A stretch of 64,000 bases of DNA from Syntrophobacterales bacterium (GCA_023229795.1 JALNYP010000001.1:62001-126000), one strand, 5' to 3'. Positions 8,366 to 17,406 are shown, numbered from the stretch's first letter. Notes: generated by a model not told the origin, from the letters alone. Program-made: numbers and translations.

Positions 8366-8785
8366 ATGCCCGACGAATCCCTGCGACAGCAGCTCCTGGA
8401 CGCGGCCCGGGGGGCCCGGGAAGCAGCCTACGCCCCCTACTCCAACTTTAAGGTGGGGGCCGCGGTCCTCACTGCGACGGGGGAGATCTTCACCGGCTGC
8501 AATGTGGAGAACGCCTCCTTCGGGGCCACCCTGTGCGCCGAACGGGTGGCGATCTTAACCGCAGTCGCGGCGGGGCATCGAGGCTTCACGGCCCTGGCGG
8601 TCATCGCCGATACCCCGGAGCCCGTCCCGCCTTGCGGCCTGTGCCGCCAGGTATTGGCGGAGTTCAGCCCGGATTGCCGCATAATCATGGCTAACCTGGC
8701 GGGCCAGCGGCAGCTGGCGACTTTGAAGGAATTACTTCCCCTGGCCTTCCGCCTGCCGAGCCCGGAGGGCGGCGCAGCCGGCTAA
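8366..8785 (+). CDS. cdd: Cytidine deaminase
   Basis: A 139-residue zinc enzyme of pyrimidine salvage that deaminates (deoxy)cytidine to (deoxy)uridine; it is the length of homotetrameric bacterial Cdd. The zinc and catalytic motifs are both intact: CAE in TLCAERVA and PCGLC in PPCGLCRQVLAEF. The substrate motif CNVENAS is also present. The frame is open further upstream, but that part overlaps the previous gene and a repeat; ATG 8366 gives the conventional N terminus. It converges with the QatC-like gene at 8866. Confidence 0.95.
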   Translation: MPDESLRQQLLDAARGAREAAYAPYSNFKVGAAVLTATGEIFTGCNVENASFGATLCAERVAILTAVAAGHRGFTALAVIADTPEPVPPCGLCRQVLAEFSPDCRIIMANLAGQRQLATLKELLPLAFRLPSPEGGAAG

Positions 8786-8828
8786 TCTCCGGCCGGCCCC
8801 GGCCGCTGCCTTGGGAACCGGGATGCAG

Positions 8829-8852
8829 GCGGGCACAGAGGTCCGCCCCACC
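8829..8852. repeat. CGCCCC-type intergenic hairpin copy
   Basis: GGCGGgCacagaGGTCCGCCCCAC is a slightly mismatched copy of the hairpin at 307-331. It sits between the convergent cdd and QatC-like genes. Confidence 0.5.
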
Positions 8853-8865
8853 GATTTTAGCGCTA

Positions 8866-10188
8866 TTACCTCAGGTAAGCCTGCAGCCACCCCGGTCCTT
8901 TCTCCCGGCAGAAACCGGCGATTTCCTGAAAGCCCCGGTTCAAGACCTGGCGGGCGGCAAGAAAGCGCATCGGCCAAGCCGGAGAAGCACCCAGGATCAG
9001 ACACGCTTCAATCTCTTCCGGCGTGTCCTCCCAGGTCTTGACCGCCAGCAGCAGGGCTCTCAGGTCCCCGCCCCGGATACGCTGAGCCAGGATTCCGGGC
9101 TCCGCCAGCGCGTCGTGGCGGTAATCCTCGCCCCGATCCCACCCCAGCGTGTGCAGCGCGGCCCGGCGCATCAGACAGGGGTAACAGTAGCCGCAGGCGC
9201 CGGCCGCAGCCGCACCTCCCTGCCAGCGGGAGACCACCGGCCGCGAGCAGGAAAGGCTCACGGAAAAGAGTCGGTGCAGCAACTCCCGGCTGCGGCAGCC
9301 CCGCAGCATCTCGCCCTTGGTGTGCTGCTGGTAGGGGTTGAGCAGGCGAGTCTCGATTCCGGCTTCCCGCCACAGGCCCGTGAGCTGCTCCAGAAAATAG
9401 GGGTGCGTGGTGCGGGTGCTGCAACTCCCCAGGCGGTTTAAAGTCAGGGGCGGATTGAGGCTGATCCAGCCGTTTTCCGGGATGATGAGGGGCAGGACGT
9501 CATCCAGACCCGCGGCCGCAGCCAGCCCCAGGCCCAGGTAGAGCAGGGAACGGCTGCGGGTGGACAACTCCGGGGCCTCGGGAAACTGCACCCGGAGGTC
9601 CAGATGATGCACCCGGCCGGGGCCGTAATGCTCCCGCAAGGCCGCGGCCAGGGTCTGCTGAATCGAAGCCAACTGGCCGAAGTCGTAATGGCTCACCAAC
9701 AGCAGGCGCTGCCCGGCCTCAAGTAAATCCAGGGCCCCCACCAGGGAATCGAGCCCGCCGGAAAACAGCATCACGCCGTCGGGGGGCCAGGGGTGGAGCC
9801 ACTGGCCTTTCAGCCCTAAATCCGGCGAGGCCTCCCGCGCCTGCAACGTCCAATCATCCCCGGTGAGAAAATTCAACAGCGACGCCAACCGCGGCGCCAG
9901 CGGCATCCAGCCGGGGCTCAGGGGCAGATGCAGGGTGATCTGCCGGGTCCAGGCGTCGGGTGTCATGCTGCGGGGGAGCAATTTGTCCGCGGCCCAGACC
10001 CCCAGGCTGGCCAGGAGGAAGGCCCGGACCGCCGGCCCGGCAGACTCAGAGGTTGCCGGCAACAGGCCCAGGGTGTGATGGATGGGAAAACCGGGCTGGC
10101 CCGGCTCATCCAGATGGATCACCGCGGTCATCCCGGGCGGCGGCCGGCGCTTCTCCCCGGGAGCCTTCAGGTAGACGTCAATGGCCAT
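8866..10188 (-). CDS. qatC: QatC-like QueC-family ATP-dependent enzyme
   Basis: A 440-residue protein. Residues about 1-130 match the N-terminal part special to QatC (AADKLLPR, WTR, LLNFLTGDDW). A QueC-like PP-loop ATPase follows with SGGLDS at 143-148, and then the QueC zinc site C314, C332, C335, C338 (CGYCYPC). QueC makes preQ0 from carboxydeazaguanine; QatC belongs to the anti-phage QatABCD system. The gene lies 43 bp after the QatB-like gene in one direction. No QatA ATPase or QatD TatD-type nuclease is visible nearby, so this is a partial or variant system. Family call is strong; an anti-phage function here is inferred. Confidence 0.82.
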   Translation of the reverse strand: MAIDVYLKAPGEKRRPPPGMTAVIHLDEPGQPGFPIHHTLGLLPATSESAGPAVRAFLLASLGVWAADKLLPRSMTPDAWTRQITLHLPLSPGWMPLAPRLASLLNFLTGDDWTLQAREASPDLGLKGQWLHPWPPDGVMLFSGGLDSLVGALDLLEAGQRLLLVSHYDFGQLASIQQTLAAALREHYGPGRVHHLDLRVQFPEAPELSTRSRSLLYLGLGLAAAAGLDDVLPLIIPENGWISLNPPLTLNRLGSCSTRTTHPYFLEQLTGLWREAGIETRLLNPYQQHTKGEMLRGCRSRELLHRLFSVSLSCSRPVVSRWQGGAAAAGACGYCYPCLMRRAALHTLGWDRGEDYRHDALAEPGILAQRIRGGDLRALLLAVKTWEDTPEEIEACLILGASPAWPMRFLAARQVLNRGFQEIAGFCREKGPGWLQAYLR

Positions 10189-10206
10189 GGAGATTTTTCC
10201 ATTGCT

Positions 10207-10235
10207 GTAGGGGCGACCCGGCGCCTCTCCCCTAT
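10207..10235. repeat. CGCCCC-type hairpin between the Qat-like genes
   Basis: GTAGGGGCG...CTCTCCCCTA is an inverted-repeat copy in the opposite orientation to the one at 307-331. It fills most of the 43-bp gap between the QatB-like and QatC-like genes and touches the QatB-like stop codon (10232-10234). It could form a hairpin in the shared transcript. Confidence 0.45.
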
Positions 10236-10918
10236 CTGAGCTTGGTCATCAGGGTGGTCAAACCTTCCGTGACCCAAGTCCAACCTGCCAGCCCCTGCCA
10301 GTGACCAGCCATAACCAGGGCCTCCGATGGCTCGCCCGGTCCCGGAGACTGAGCCTCAATCCATGCCCTGATCCGGCCTAATCCTACCCGGAGCCGCTCA
10401 TAGCCCCCGGCCGCGGCTTCCAGGGACTCTCCCAAATCCAGGGCCAGACGCAGAAACAAAGCCGTGGCCAGAAACCGCGCCACCAAATGAGCCGGGGCCG
10501 GCCTGGCTGCCGACTTAACCTCAGGCCGGACCACCAGGGCCAGAGACGTCCGCACCACCGCCTCTTCCAGTCCGCCGCCGCTTCCGGCCAGGAGTTCGCT
10601 TAACCCCTGGGCCAGCAGCTCCGGGGTTTCTGGGGCCGCAGCCGCCAGACCCCGCGCCGTTAAAGCCGCCTCCCACCCCACGTTCCGTACTTCCTCGGCC
10701 AAGGCCCCCAGGTCCTGCCCCGCCTTCCGGGTCACGCGCCAGGCCGCCAGCGGCTCCCCCTGGCCCGGAGTCTCTTCGACCGCGGCCAGATACCGGGCCA
10801 CCACCTCCTGGACGCTCACCTGTCCCGCGGCCTCCGGCGACAGATAGCGAGTGGCCGCGCCCTTGGCCGACCGCCATAACCGCGTCGTGGGGCCCCGCCT
10901 GGCACTGGACGTTCCCAT
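10232..10918 (-). CDS. qatB: QatB-like protein
   Basis: A 228-residue, Ala/Leu/Gly-rich, mostly helical protein. The N terminus MGTSSARRGP resembles the MGTS...GP start typical of QatB, partner of QatC in the Qat anti-phage system; the PLVPPW motif I expect just after is absent. Met removal would expose an N-terminal glycine. The body has no catalytic motif I recognise. The start has GAGG about 8 bp upstream. It precedes the QatC-like gene by 43 bp and follows a radical SAM gene by 72 bp on the same strand. The call relies on the N terminus and context more than on overall similarity. Confidence 0.6.
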   Translation of the reverse strand: MGTSSARRGPTTRLWRSAKGAATRYLSPEAAGQVSVQEVVARYLAAVEETPGQGEPLAAWRVTRKAGQDLGALAEEVRNVGWEAALTARGLAAAAPETPELLAQGLSELLAGSGGGLEEAVVRTSLALVVRPEVKSAARPAPAHLVARFLATALFLRLALDLGESLEAAAGGYERLRVGLGRIRAWIEAQSPGPGEPSEALVMAGHWQGLAGWTWVTEGLTTLMTKLR

Positions 10919-10990
10919 GTGATTGCCTCTGCGATCGAGTTGTAGAAGAGAGTAAGAGCCCCTTCCCCAAATTTCACCCTACCACAACTC

Positions 10991-12313
10991 TTAACGAGCA
11001 GCCAGGCGTTTCAGGCGGGTGTAGCGCTCCCAGGAGAACTCGGGCCAGCAGGGGAAGAGGGAGTTGTTGTGAAAGAGGGGGTCGGCATTCAGGTCATAGC
11101 GGGAGCACGCCTGGGCCCGGGGCCACAAGGCGGTGCCGGGAATGGGGGAGTACAGGGCCAGCACCGGGGTGGCCCCCAGTTGCTGGACCCGCCGGATGGA
11201 AGTTATGAGCTCGGCTTCGTCCTGGTCCGGAAGGCCGATGAGGAGATAAACCCCGATCTCGGCCGAGGAAAACCCGGCTGCCCGCAGGTGGTTCAGGGCG
11301 GCCTCGAGTTCGCCGGGATTGAGTTTGTGGTCCAGACTGGCCCGCCCCAGGGCGGTGGTCTCCACTCCCAGGCGCAGGGTGGCGAAATGGGCCCGTTTGA
11401 GCCCGCGGGCCACCTCCCGGGTGATCAGGCGGGCATGGAGGCCGTTGGGGGTATGGAACCGGAAAGTGCGGCCGCGCCTTGCCAATTCTGCCAGGATCAC
11501 CAGGAGGTGGTCTGCGGCCGATAGCAACAGGGCATCGTCGTAGAAGGCCGCATCGGTGAGCCCCAAATGGTCCTGCCAGTGAAGCAGCTCTTCGACCACC
11601 GCCAGGGGCTGCCGGCGCCGGTAAACAGGCTGGAGCAGGCGGGAGGCGCAGTAAGTGCAATCCAGGGGGCAGCCCCAGGAGGTTAAGAGGGGAATGTAGG
11701 AAGGGTATTCCAGGAGGTGCAGGGCCGGATAGGGCAGGGAATCCGGATCCTCTTGGACCGCAAGGGCCGGCAAGGGCGGATGATAACCGGTGATCTCCTC
11801 CAGCAGGCCCAGGATGGCCGCTTCGCCCGGCCCGCTCATGAGCCGGTCGGCCCCGCTGTGGCGGCGGGCGTGTTCCGGGCACAGGGTGGCGTAAATGCCC
11901 CCGAGGATGACGGGCACCCCGGGGAACTGCTCCCGGGCCAGGCGGATGGCCGCGGCCACCCCCGGATACCAGTAGGTCATGAGGGAGGTGACCAGGATGG
12001 CCGCGGGCCGGGGGACCGCAGAGAGCCGCTCCCGGAACGCGGCTTCACTGATGCCGTAGCGCCCATAGCGCCGGCTGATCCCCTGAAGGGCCGGGGGCGC
12101 CGGGATGATTTCCTTGGGGTAGCGGCCGGTGCCGAAGGGGCCGGGCCGGGCGTGCGCCGTGCCCAGGCAATCCAGCCAATGCACCGTATAGCCGCGGGAT
12201 TCGAGCAGCCCCGCCAGTTGCAACAGTCCCAGGGGCCGGGCGAAAAAGTCGTAGGCCGCGAAATCGTAGATCCAGGGGTTGATCAGGAGCAGGGCTGGGC
12301 CGGACTGGGGCAA
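10991..12313 (-). CDS. B12-binding-domain radical SAM protein
   Basis: A 440-residue protein with an N-terminal cobalamin-binding-like Rossmann domain (about 1-170, including PVILGGIYATLCPEH) and a radical SAM core with the [4Fe-4S] motif C215-x3-C219-x2-C222 (CPLDCTYC). The C-terminal end is of the kind seen in uncharacterised SAM enzymes of anaerobes. The substrate cannot be predicted; methylation or ring rearrangement are typical for the group. It is upstream of the QatB/QatC-like genes in the same orientation with a 72-bp gap, so co-transcription is possible but not shown. Confidence 0.82.
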   Translation of the reverse strand: MPQSGPALLLINPWIYDFAAYDFFARPLGLLQLAGLLESRGYTVHWLDCLGTAHARPGPFGTGRYPKEIIPAPPALQGISRRYGRYGISEAAFRERLSAVPRPAAILVTSLMTYWYPGVAAAIRLAREQFPGVPVILGGIYATLCPEHARRHSGADRLMSGPGEAAILGLLEEITGYHPPLPALAVQEDPDSLPYPALHLLEYPSYIPLLTSWGCPLDCTYCASRLLQPVYRRRQPLAVVEELLHWQDHLGLTDAAFYDDALLLSAADHLLVILAELARRGRTFRFHTPNGLHARLITREVARGLKRAHFATLRLGVETTALGRASLDHKLNPGELEAALNHLRAAGFSSAEIGVYLLIGLPDQDEAELITSIRRVQQLGATPVLALYSPIPGTALWPRAQACSRYDLNADPLFHNNSLFPCWPEFSWERYTRLKRLAAR

Positions 12314-12646
12314 GGAAATGACCTCAATTCATATCAAAAAATATTAGTTATTTCCCGATCTCACAGGGGGCCGGGAGCGGGAGTGTCCAACAAAGTTTTT
12401 ACTATATCGTGGAAGCAGCCGACGAAGCCACCCCTCACCCCAGCCCTCTCCCCTCGCAGGGGAGAGGGGGTTTTGGCTGCCATTGGTTTCAGACTGCGCC
12501 GGCCTTGGCTAAAGCCCTGCGGCTTCATTTGGCGTTTTCATTCTGACACCGCTCATGCAGAATCTCTGCCGGCAAGGCCTGGCCCGGGAGAGGTTTTGAG
12601 GGGAGGGCAGTGGAATGGACTCCCCTGCCCTCTCCTCAACACTGTA
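12314..12646. repeat. Dispersed roughly 140-bp intergenic element
   Basis: From 12434 to about 12575 the sequence matches 59129-59265 closely. Both contain the palindromic CCCTCTCCCCTCGCAGGGGAG, then a related stretch with GGCTGCCAT, CTGCGCCGG and CTCAT...ATCTCTG. The element carries no ORF. The rest of the interval holds the upstream region of the radical SAM gene and the tail of tilS and shows nothing else. Confidence 0.6.
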
Positions 12647-14134
12647 CTACCCCCGCATCCCGGCCAGGATTTCCCGGATGCGGGCGGTGTCGGGGTTGGT
12701 CGGGGTAAGGGTAATTTCCAAGACTTCCCGGCTGGCGGGCAGGAGCTTTACCATTTCTGCGAGCCTGAGGCCCGGGGCCCAGACAATCTCTCCGCCCTGG
12801 GCCACCAGGGGCAGGTGCGGCCTGAGCCAGCGCGGGATTTTGCTATCTACCAGGAAGTCCTGGAGCTTTTTGGGTCCCGGCGAGCCCTGGGGCCAGAAGC
12901 GGTCGCCGGGCCGCCAGTGTCTGGCTTCAAGCGGCCCGGTAAGCCGGGCCGGGTCCAGCCAGGCCGCGTTCGGAGGGGGTATAGAGTCCTCGCCGACACG
13001 GGCTCGACGCACCAGCCGCCAACGCCAGCCAGGAGGAGAGAGCACTTCCCCCGGACCTTCCGGCAGGAGGGTGGCCTCTCGGCTTGGGTCCGGCAGAGCC
13101 TTGAAAATATGCAAAACCGCGCCTGCCCGGGCCACCCGGATGTCCTCGGCCAGAGAGATCGTCCCGCCGCTGCGCGCGCTTCGGGCCAGAGCCAGGAGAG
13201 AGGCCACCTGGGGCGCAGTGAGGGTCAAATCCGTGCCGAGGCCGGCCACCCCCAACCTGAGCACCCGCCGTTGCTGCGCCGGCTCCAAGTCCAGCAACCC
13301 TTCCAGGTCCATGGCGTAACAGTCCGCGGCCAGTTTGCGGCTCACCCGGATCCAGGCCGCGGCCGCGTCCCGGGACAGGAGGCGCTCTTCGTCCTGGAGG
13401 AGGGTCTGGGTCCGCCAGATGGTCTGGGCCAGGCGGGGATTGAAGTGGCGGGTCAGGTGGGGCAGGAGGTCCAGACGCACCCGGGTGCGCCGGTAAGCCC
13501 GGTTCAGGTTGCTGGCGTCGACCCGGAAAGGCAGAGATTCCTGGTCGAGCCAGGCCAGGAGCACCGCCTTGCCCACGGCCAACAAGGGCCGCACCAGGCC
13601 CTCGGGCGTGGCGGGCCACATGCCCTTCAACCCTTCGAGGCCAGCCCCTCGCAGCACCCGCAGCCAGAAGAGCTCCACCTGGTCATCCGCGGTGTGCCCC
13701 AGGGCGATTTTGGCATAGGCGTGATGCCGGCGGGTGTCGTGGAGAAATTGTTGCCGGAGCTTCCGGGCCGCCATCTGGAGGGAGACCCGGTCTCGCTGGG
13801 CCGCGGCTTTGACCTCCCCGGCGCCCGCATGGCAAGGAAGATCGAGGCGCCGGGCCAGGTCGGCCACAAACTCTGCGTCTCCCCGGGAGGCTGCGCCCCT
13901 CAGGCCGTGGTCGTAGTGGGCCACGCCCAGGCGCAGAGCCAATGCGAAACGCAGCCGCACCAACAGGTGCAGGAGGGCCACCGAATCCGGGCCGCCGGAG
14001 ACCGCCACCAGGACCCGGTCCCCCGGCGTAAACAGGCGCTCCCGACGGGCATAGGCCAGGACCCACTCCGGCAGATCACCCACCGCAGCCGGGTCTTCAA
14101 GGAACCCGGGGCTCACGTCATCGGGATGGGACAA
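12647..14134 (-). CDS. tilS: tRNA(Ile)-lysidine synthase
   Basis: A 495-residue N-type ATP pyrophosphatase that attaches lysine to C34 of the CAU-anticodon tRNA-Ile so that it reads AUA. The PP-loop SGGPDS is at 46-51, followed by HYDHGLRG and the LGHTADDQVE motif of TilS; the C-terminal substrate-recognition domains are present (WRPGDRF and LxDFLVDxKIPRWLR). It overlaps the upstream response-regulator gene by 22 bp. Assignment is secure. Cytoplasmic, essential in most bacteria. Confidence 0.95.
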   Translation of the reverse strand: MSHPDDVSPGFLEDPAAVGDLPEWVLAYARRERLFTPGDRVLVAVSGGPDSVALLHLLVRLRFALALRLGVAHYDHGLRGAASRGDAEFVADLARRLDLPCHAGAGEVKAAAQRDRVSLQMAARKLRQQFLHDTRRHHAYAKIALGHTADDQVELFWLRVLRGAGLEGLKGMWPATPEGLVRPLLAVGKAVLLAWLDQESLPFRVDASNLNRAYRRTRVRLDLLPHLTRHFNPRLAQTIWRTQTLLQDEERLLSRDAAAAWIRVSRKLAADCYAMDLEGLLDLEPAQQRRVLRLGVAGLGTDLTLTAPQVASLLALARSARSGGTISLAEDIRVARAGAVLHIFKALPDPSREATLLPEGPGEVLSPPGWRWRLVRRARVGEDSIPPPNAAWLDPARLTGPLEARHWRPGDRFWPQGSPGPKKLQDFLVDSKIPRWLRPHLPLVAQGGEIVWAPGLRLAEMVKLLPASREVLEITLTPTNPDTARIREILAGMRG

Positions 14135-14487
14135 AGTTGGGCGATGGCCTCCAGAATGGCTTCCTTGGAGAAAGGTTTAGCCAGGAAGCGGTCCACCACC
14201 ACGTCCTGGCCGCTCAGTGCGGTCGAGCTGGGAAGCTCGGAGGAAATCATGAGGATGCGGCAATGGGGCTGGAACTGTTTCAAACGCCGGGCCACCTCGA
14301 GGCCGTTGAGGTCGGGGAGGTGATAATCCAACACGGCCACCTGATACTGCTGGGGGAAATTGCCGGCGGCCAGCTCCCGGTCGAATCTCTCGACGGTCGT
14401 GACGCGGTAACCGGCCCGGCACAGGATAGCCACCAGGGCTTCCCGGGTCCAGCGGTCATCATCGATCACTAATATCCAGGGGCTCAT
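14113..14487 (-). CDS. Single-domain response regulator
   Basis: A 124-residue receiver domain with no output domain. The acidic pair is VIDDD near residue 9, the phosphoacceptor Asp is in VLDYHLPDLNG (about 54), and the conserved Lys is in FLAKPF. CheY-like proteins act by binding partners when phosphorylated. The histidine kinase gene at 14633-16453 is 145 bp upstream on the same strand and is the likely partner. Confidence 0.9.
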   Translation of the reverse strand: MSPWILVIDDDRWTREALVAILCRAGYRVTTVERFDRELAAGNFPQQYQVAVLDYHLPDLNGLEVARRLKQFQPHCRILMISSELPSSTALSGQDVVVDRFLAKPFSKEAILEAIAQLCPIPMT

Positions 14488-14632
14488 GTCCAGTGCCGAC
14501 TCCCAGGGCCGGTCAGTTCCGGCTGGCCATTAAGGCTTGACCATGGCTTTCGGGCGGATTCCCATCTTTTCCCGGGTAAACGCGCCTGATTGGTCCTTTT
14601 AATCTTATCGGACGAATCTGCTTTTTCGCAAG
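14488..14632. other. Gap between kinase and response regulator genes
   Basis: 145 bp with no ORF or strong hairpin seen. It may hold a promoter for the response regulator-tilS pair. Confidence 0.3.
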
Positions 14633-16453
14633 TCAGGAACTCGAAGTTTCGGCAGTATCCGGCGCCGGCGGCTCCAACTCAGGCTCATTTTCATCCTCCT
14701 GAACTAGGGGGAAGGCCAGATGCACCGCGGCTCCCTGCCCGGTCTGGCTCTCGATCCAGATGCGGCCCTGATTGGCTTCGACCAGGGTCTTGCAGATATA
14801 GAGTCCCAACCCGGAACCGTTGTTCTTATGCCGGGAAAGGCGGTATTTTTCAAAGAGGTGCTCCTGTTCCTCGGGGCCCAGGCCGCTTCCCGTATCGCCC
14901 ACGATTAGTTCCACTTCATGGCGATCGGCCCCGGGAACGGCTCTCACCTGAATTTCGCCGCCCCGGGGAGTTGCGGCCAGGGCGTTCACCAGCAGATTAG
15001 CCAGGACGCGGTCCAGGGAAGGCTCATCCACGGTGATGGGCGGCAGGTCGGGGGCCGGCGCAGCCACCAGGTTGACCCCCTGGTGTTGGGCCAGGGCGCC
15101 GAAGTGATGGAGCAGCCGCTGAATGATAAAAGCCGGGGGCACCGGCTCCGGCCTCAGGGCCAGGCGCCCGGATTCATAGCGGCTCAAATCCAAGACATTG
15201 TGGAGGTGCAGGAGCAGGCCTTCACTGCGTTCGATGATGCCCTGCAGCTTGTGATGGATCTCGGGGGGCAGGGTCTCATCCTCCAGGGCCTCGATGGTCA
15301 GCCGCACTCCGGTCAGGGGGGCCTTGATGTCGTGAACGATCATGGAGAGAAAATCCGCGTTGGCCGCCACCCGGTCCCGCTCTTCCTGGAGGAGACTGGT
15401 CTTTTCCTGCAAGGCCCGGATCATGGCATTAAAAGACTCGGCCAGTTCTCCCAGTTCATCCCGGCTGGTCACCGGGATATCCCCGGTCAGTTCCCCTTGC
15501 ATGGCCTTCCGGGTGCCATCGGCCAGGTGGGAAATCTGGCGGCGCATCCCGGAGGACAACCAGAAACTGAGGACCCCGCCGATGAAGGCGGCGGCGCCCC
15601 CCACCCCGAAGATGACCAATTTCAGAGTCAGCAGCGTGGGGTCCAGTTCCCGGCGGCTCACCCCCACCACGATCAGGCTTTCCCAGGGTTTATCCCCCTC
15701 TTCCAGGGGGAGATACGTGACGGTATAGTCCTCTTTTCCGAGTTGCAGTTGCTGGATGCGTTCCAAAGGCCCTATACCGCTGGCCGCCAGGTCGCGGTGG
15801 TGTTTGAGTTGGTCCAGGGCGCTCTCCGGCAGGTCTTTAAAGGAATTGACCACCAGGCGATTGCCGTAGAACATGGCCACCTCGGCTCCCGGGCGAGACA
15901 GGGACTCCACAAAGCCCCGGTCAATGAGGAGCCCGGTGAGAACCACCCCCACCACCTTATCTTCGTAGTGGATGGGGGCGGAGGCGCTGAGGGCGATGGA
16001 ATCATTCCAATGGGTCATCCGGGAGGACTCTTTGCCCCGGAGGCCGGCCCGCACCTGAGGGTTGCTGGAGATATTGATGCCTATGGCCCCGGGTTCGTGG
16101 GCCCGCACTTGGATGACTCCCTGATAGTCGGTAATGGTAAGGATGTGGAGGCCGGTGGCCTTCATCATGGGGGTCGCCAGGCGCCGCAGAACTTCGGAGT
16201 TGCCCGTAGCCAGCAGTTCCCCGTAGGTGGGGTTATCGGCCAGGAGGCTGGCCGCCTGCTCGACGCGTTGAATCTTGCCCCGGTATTCCGCCAGTACGAG
16301 CCGGGCCACCAGTTCCACCCGCTGGCGGTGCCATTCCAGGACTTGCCGGGTGGCCAGATACTGGATTACCAGGAGCAGCCCCACCAGGGCCACCAGCAGG
16401 GAAAACAGGGTGACCCCTAAGAGCTTGCCGCCGACTTTGCTCTTCCGCCACAT
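14633..16453 (-). CDS. Membrane histidine kinase with periplasmic sensor and HAMP
   Basis: From ATG 16453 the protein is 606 residues: a transmembrane helix at about 9-30, an extracytoplasmic dCache-like sensor to about 290, a second helix, a HAMP linker (ISHLADGTRKAMQGELTGDI), a HisKA domain with phosphoacceptor H374 (MIVHDIKAPLTG) and a HATPase domain with intact N, G1 (DTGSGLG) and G2 (GSGLGLYI) boxes. An upstream in-frame start at 16555 adds 34 residues that do not look like a signal, so I prefer MWRKSKVGGK. The likely partner is the single-domain regulator downstream. The ligand is unknown. Confidence 0.87.
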   Translation of the reverse strand: MWRKSKVGGKLLGVTLFSLLVALVGLLLVIQYLATRQVLEWHRQRVELVARLVLAEYRGKIQRVEQAASLLADNPTYGELLATGNSEVLRRLATPMMKATGLHILTITDYQGVIQVRAHEPGAIGINISSNPQVRAGLRGKESSRMTHWNDSIALSASAPIHYEDKVVGVVLTGLLIDRGFVESLSRPGAEVAMFYGNRLVVNSFKDLPESALDQLKHHRDLAASGIGPLERIQQLQLGKEDYTVTYLPLEEGDKPWESLIVVGVSRRELDPTLLTLKLVIFGVGGAAAFIGGVLSFWLSSGMRRQISHLADGTRKAMQGELTGDIPVTSRDELGELAESFNAMIRALQEKTSLLQEERDRVAANADFLSMIVHDIKAPLTGVRLTIEALEDETLPPEIHHKLQGIIERSEGLLLHLHNVLDLSRYESGRLALRPEPVPPAFIIQRLLHHFGALAQHQGVNLVAAPAPDLPPITVDEPSLDRVLANLLVNALAATPRGGEIQVRAVPGADRHEVELIVGDTGSGLGPEEQEHLFEKYRLSRHKNNGSGLGLYICKTLVEANQGRIWIESQTGQGAAVHLAFPLVQEDENEPELEPPAPDTAETSSS

Positions 16454-16593
16454 AAGAGAAATAATAGCATATTCCGCCAGATAGGGAAATGGGAGCGTTC
16501 TGGTGACCTGGATCGCAGGCTGAAGGGGGAGTGCTGCGGGTATGACGGGAAACAATTCGGAGGCGCGGGGAGCACCGCGCCTCCAGGCTGACT

Positions 16594-17325
16594 TTAGGCG
16601 GCGTGGAGGGACAACAGCCCGGCCAGGGCCTGGGGCTTGGCGTCGTTTTCCAGGGGCACGACCTGGCGAATCCGGCCGGCGTCATAGACCACCACGGTCT
16701 GGGCCATAGAGGTCACATCCTCAGGATCGTGAGTGATGAGGATGACGGGCAGATTGAAATGTTCCTGCACCCGGAGAAGCTCCTGGCGCATTTTGACGCG
16801 CAGGAGGGCATCCAGGGCCGAAAAGGGCTCGTCCAGGAGCAGCAGGCTGGGACGCCGGATGAGGGCCCGGGCCAGGGCCACCCGCTGGCGCTGTCCGCCC
16901 GAGAGGTCTCGGGGCAGGCCGCGCCTGAGGTTGGTTAGTTCAAAGATTTCCAAAAACTCGTCGACGCGGCGCCGATCGTCCGGGCCTAACCCCCACGGCC
17001 AATGCCTGGGTAAGCCGAAACCGATGTTGTCAGCGACGCTCAGGTTCGGGAAGAGGGCATAATCCTGGGGCACATAGCCGATGGAGCGTCGCCGCGCCGG
17101 GACATTGACCTGCTTTTTTTTATCGAACAGGACCCGGTCACCGACCATGATCCTGCCGGCATCCGGCGTCACCACTCCCGCCAGAATCTGCAACGTCAAG
17201 GTCTTGCCGGAGCCGGAGGGGCCAAACAGCGCTACCCGGTCGCTGGCGGCGGCAAAATCGACTTCCAGGGCAAACACCCGTCCCTGGGAGACCAACCGCT
17301 TTTGAACATCAACTTGGATCAGCAT
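16594..17325 (-). CDS. modC: Molybdate/tungstate ABC transporter ATP-binding protein
   Basis: A 243-residue ABC ATPase with Walker A GPSGSGKT, signature LSGGQRQR, Walker B LLLLDEPFSALD and the switch His in ITHDPED. It ends before the C-terminal TOBE/Mop domains that ordinary ModC proteins (about 350 residues) carry, so Mo-dependent regulation may rest on the separate Mop gene next door (17407-17622). It is last in the order regulator, modB, modA, mop, modC, all on the minus strand. Molybdate versus tungstate cannot be told from this subunit. Confidence 0.88.
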   Translation of the reverse strand: MLIQVDVQKRLVSQGRVFALEVDFAAASDRVALFGPSGSGKTLTLQILAGVVTPDAGRIMVGDRVLFDKKKQVNVPARRRSIGYVPQDYALFPNLSVADNIGFGLPRHWPWGLGPDDRRRVDEFLEIFELTNLRRGLPRDLSGGQRQRVALARALIRRPSLLLLDEPFSALDALLRVKMRQELLRVQEHFNLPVILITHDPEDVTSMAQTVVVYDAGRIRQVVPLENDAKPQALAGLLSLHAA

Positions 17326-17406
17326 GTAAGGCCCGCCTAACTTTTAATCATGCGCCGGCGGCGGCTTGCCGCGCAAGTCCGCCGCCGGTTCTTGCCCCCG
17401 GAAGCA

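Noticed and set aside
11717..14323. An 868-codon plus-strand frame across the radical SAM and tilS genes
   Set aside because: It is the complement of two clear minus-strand genes; its protein is low-complexity Gly/Pro/Arg/Gln with no domain, as expected from GC-rich codon third positions.
14918..16420. A 500-codon plus-strand frame
   Set aside because: Complement of the HAMP histidine kinase; same GC-skewed composition and no recognisable motif.
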